Shown here: positions 5,284 to 6,396 of the stretch, one piece after another
How positions within the stretch are numbered: the first letter of the stretch is position 1
How the letters are laid out: every line of letters starts with the position of its first letter
NCBI GenBank assembly: GCA_002402085.1
Contig: NVVB01000038.1
Location: 1 to 6,396, forward strand
Length of the DNA stretch: 6,396 nucleotides
Direction of reading: 5' to 3'
Source of the DNA: Gammaproteobacteria bacterium
GTDB taxonomy: Bacteria > Pseudomonadota > Gammaproteobacteria > Pseudomonadales > UBA3067
The notes under the pieces: generated by a model
The model's input: only the letters and a program-made list of their open reading frames with translations
Told to the model about the DNA's origin: nothing
The model's database searches: none
Made by a program: the position numbers and the translations under genes

Positions 5284-6396
5284 TTAAGCGGAACCGTTGC
5301 GTAATAGTCGCCCAGGAAGCGGGCCTGTGGGCGAAAGAACATCCTGGTCATTTTGCCGTAGTAAGGTGCCATTCACTACCACCGCGTCTATTCCACTGGC
5401 ATAAGAGACCAAGCGATCCGCACCGCCCGGCTGATCAAATACGCGTTCCAACTTACTACAGCCGACCGTTTCCGGATCGAATATAACCACGTCCGCAGGA
5501 CGATCCAGTGCTAATAAGCCGCGATCCGTTATACCAAATACTTGCGCTGCACGATGGGTAAGCATAAACACGGCCTGCTCTAAAGAAAGCGTTTCTTTCT
5601 CACGTACCCAATGCCCTAATAGATGTGTCGAAAAGCATGCATCACAAAGCTGGCTCGCATGCGCCCCCGCATCCGATAAACCCAATACGATATTAGGATC
5701 TTGTAGCAAGGTCGCCACTTGGTCCTCGTCAGCATTGGCTACCGGTAATCTAAACCGAGTTTCTAAATTATCTCTAAGCGCTAAATCCAGTGCGCAATCC
5801 GCCGAGCTTAAGCCTCTCTCTTTCGCTACATCGACAATAAGTCGCTCTTCAAGCGCTGGCTCAGCAGGACACCAAGATATTGCGGTCCCCGTCCATGCAT
5901 CAGCCAACCTTCCTTTCTCAACCATTTGAGTAAAGAACTCTCGGAACTCGGAACCATCATAGGTTGCCATTTTTTCATCTTGAGTTGACGCAGAGATTTT
6001 TTTAAATAGCGGCAACATTTCAAATACAAACGGTTCTTTAAAACTAAACTCGAAATTCAAGGGCCGGCAAGTCACTTGTGGGTAGACCTTAGCGCCTTTG
6101 TCCACTGATTTTTGGGTGCGTTTTAATTGGTCGTCAATGGACCCAAGCCCAAACATACCTCCCCCGGCTAACAAGGCAGTCCAGCTTACATTGGCTTTAT
6201 TCTCGAGAGAGATCTGGTCGAACTCATCGAAGCTCAAACCCGGTCCTACGGTAGCCTGCATAATGCCTTGCCCTAATTCCCCTAAAGGGCTCGCCAGGGT
6301 CATAATTTCTTCGGTGGAAGCCAAGCGACTCGGCACAGGCTTGCCTTTATAGCCAGAGTGAGTAAACGATTTAGAGCTTGCAAAGCCAATCGCACC
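5284..6396 (-). CDS. Amidohydrolase, N-acyl-D-amino-acid deacylase / D-aminoacylase type (5' end outside window)
   Basis: The frame is open to the window edge and 370 C-terminal residues are visible. The first of them, GAIGFASSKSFTHSGYKG followed by KPVPSRLAS, match the interior of this family, so the GTG at 6336 is not the true start. The enzyme would be a metal-dependent TIM-barrel hydrolase that removes acyl groups from N-acyl-(D-)amino acids or related amides. Supporting segments are VYPQVTCRP (visible residues 104-112), LGLSDAGAHASQLCDA (about 239-254, where the Asp of SDAGAH is the conserved metal/catalytic Asp), LTHRAAQVFGITDRG (about 279-293), the C-terminal RPADVVIFDP strand (about 299-308) and a final GPLPGRLLR. 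The N-terminal HxH metal site lies outside the window. It is followed by a palindrome and about 580 bp before the receptor, so co-transcription is doubtful. Substrate assignment is by family only; many relatives are untested and may act on other amides. Confidence 0.85.
   Translation of the reverse strand, partial: GAIGFASSKSFTHSGYKGKPVPSRLASTEEIMTLASPLGELGQGIMQATVGPGLSFDEFDQISLENKANVSWTALLAGGGMFGLGSIDDQLKRTQKSVDKGAKVYPQVTCRPLNFEFSFKEPFVFEMLPLFKKISASTQDEKMATYDGSEFREFFTQMVEKGRLADAWTGTAISWCPAEPALEERLIVDVAKERGLSSADCALDLALRDNLETRFRLPVANADEDQVATLLQDPNIVLGLSDAGAHASQLCDACFSTHLLGHWVREKETLSLEQAVFMLTHRAAQVFGITDRGLLALDRPADVVIFDPETVGCSKLERVFDQPGGADRLVSYASGIDAVVVNGTLLRQNDQDVLSPTGPLPGRLLRNGSA

Noticed and set aside
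5735..6352. Short open frames on both strands overlapping the amidohydrolase
   Set aside because: The amidohydrolase frame carries clear family motifs throughout; the overlapping frames carry none.

Overview
The window looks like chromosomal DNA from a Gram-negative, probably marine, gammaproteobacterium of moderate GC content. The evidence is a TonB-dependent outer-membrane receptor (TBDR) beside the first two genes of a TtpC-type (TonB2-like) energy-transducing operon, a layout typical of vibrios and related marine gammaproteobacteria. The lineage is inferred from gene families only; no rRNA or other phylogenetic marker is present.

All four recognisable genes lie on the minus strand and are read from right to left. 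At the right edge (5284-6396) is the C-terminal 370 residues of an amidohydrolase of the N-acyl-D-amino-acid deacylase / D-aminoacylase type, missing its N-terminus. A gene-free stretch of about 580 bp follows (4705-5283). It carries a 50-bp imperfect palindrome just past the amidohydrolase stop and a compound purine-rich tandem repeat built on ATAGAA. Next is a complete 875-residue TBDR (2077-4704). A second gene-free stretch of about 415 bp (1662-2076) holds a five-run G-quadruplex motif on the coding strand, a 15-bp tandem repeat, a 7-bp-arm inverted repeat and a near-perfect 24-bp dyad just upstream of the next ribosome binding site. Then come a DUF3450 protein (885-1661) and, two bases after its stop, the start of a TtpC-type ExbB/TolQ-family protein (1-882). 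That protein runs off the left edge at its first membrane helix.

Functionally, the receptor would bind an unidentified substrate at the cell surface. The DUF3450-TtpC operon, which in relatives continues with ExbB, ExbD, TonB and a TPR protein, would supply proton-motive-force energy to it or to other receptors. The amidohydrolase may process acylated amino-acid compounds, but a link to the receptor is only suggested by adjacency. The genes belong to known families. I found no clearly new protein system; the least explained material is the structured DNA in the two intergenic regions.
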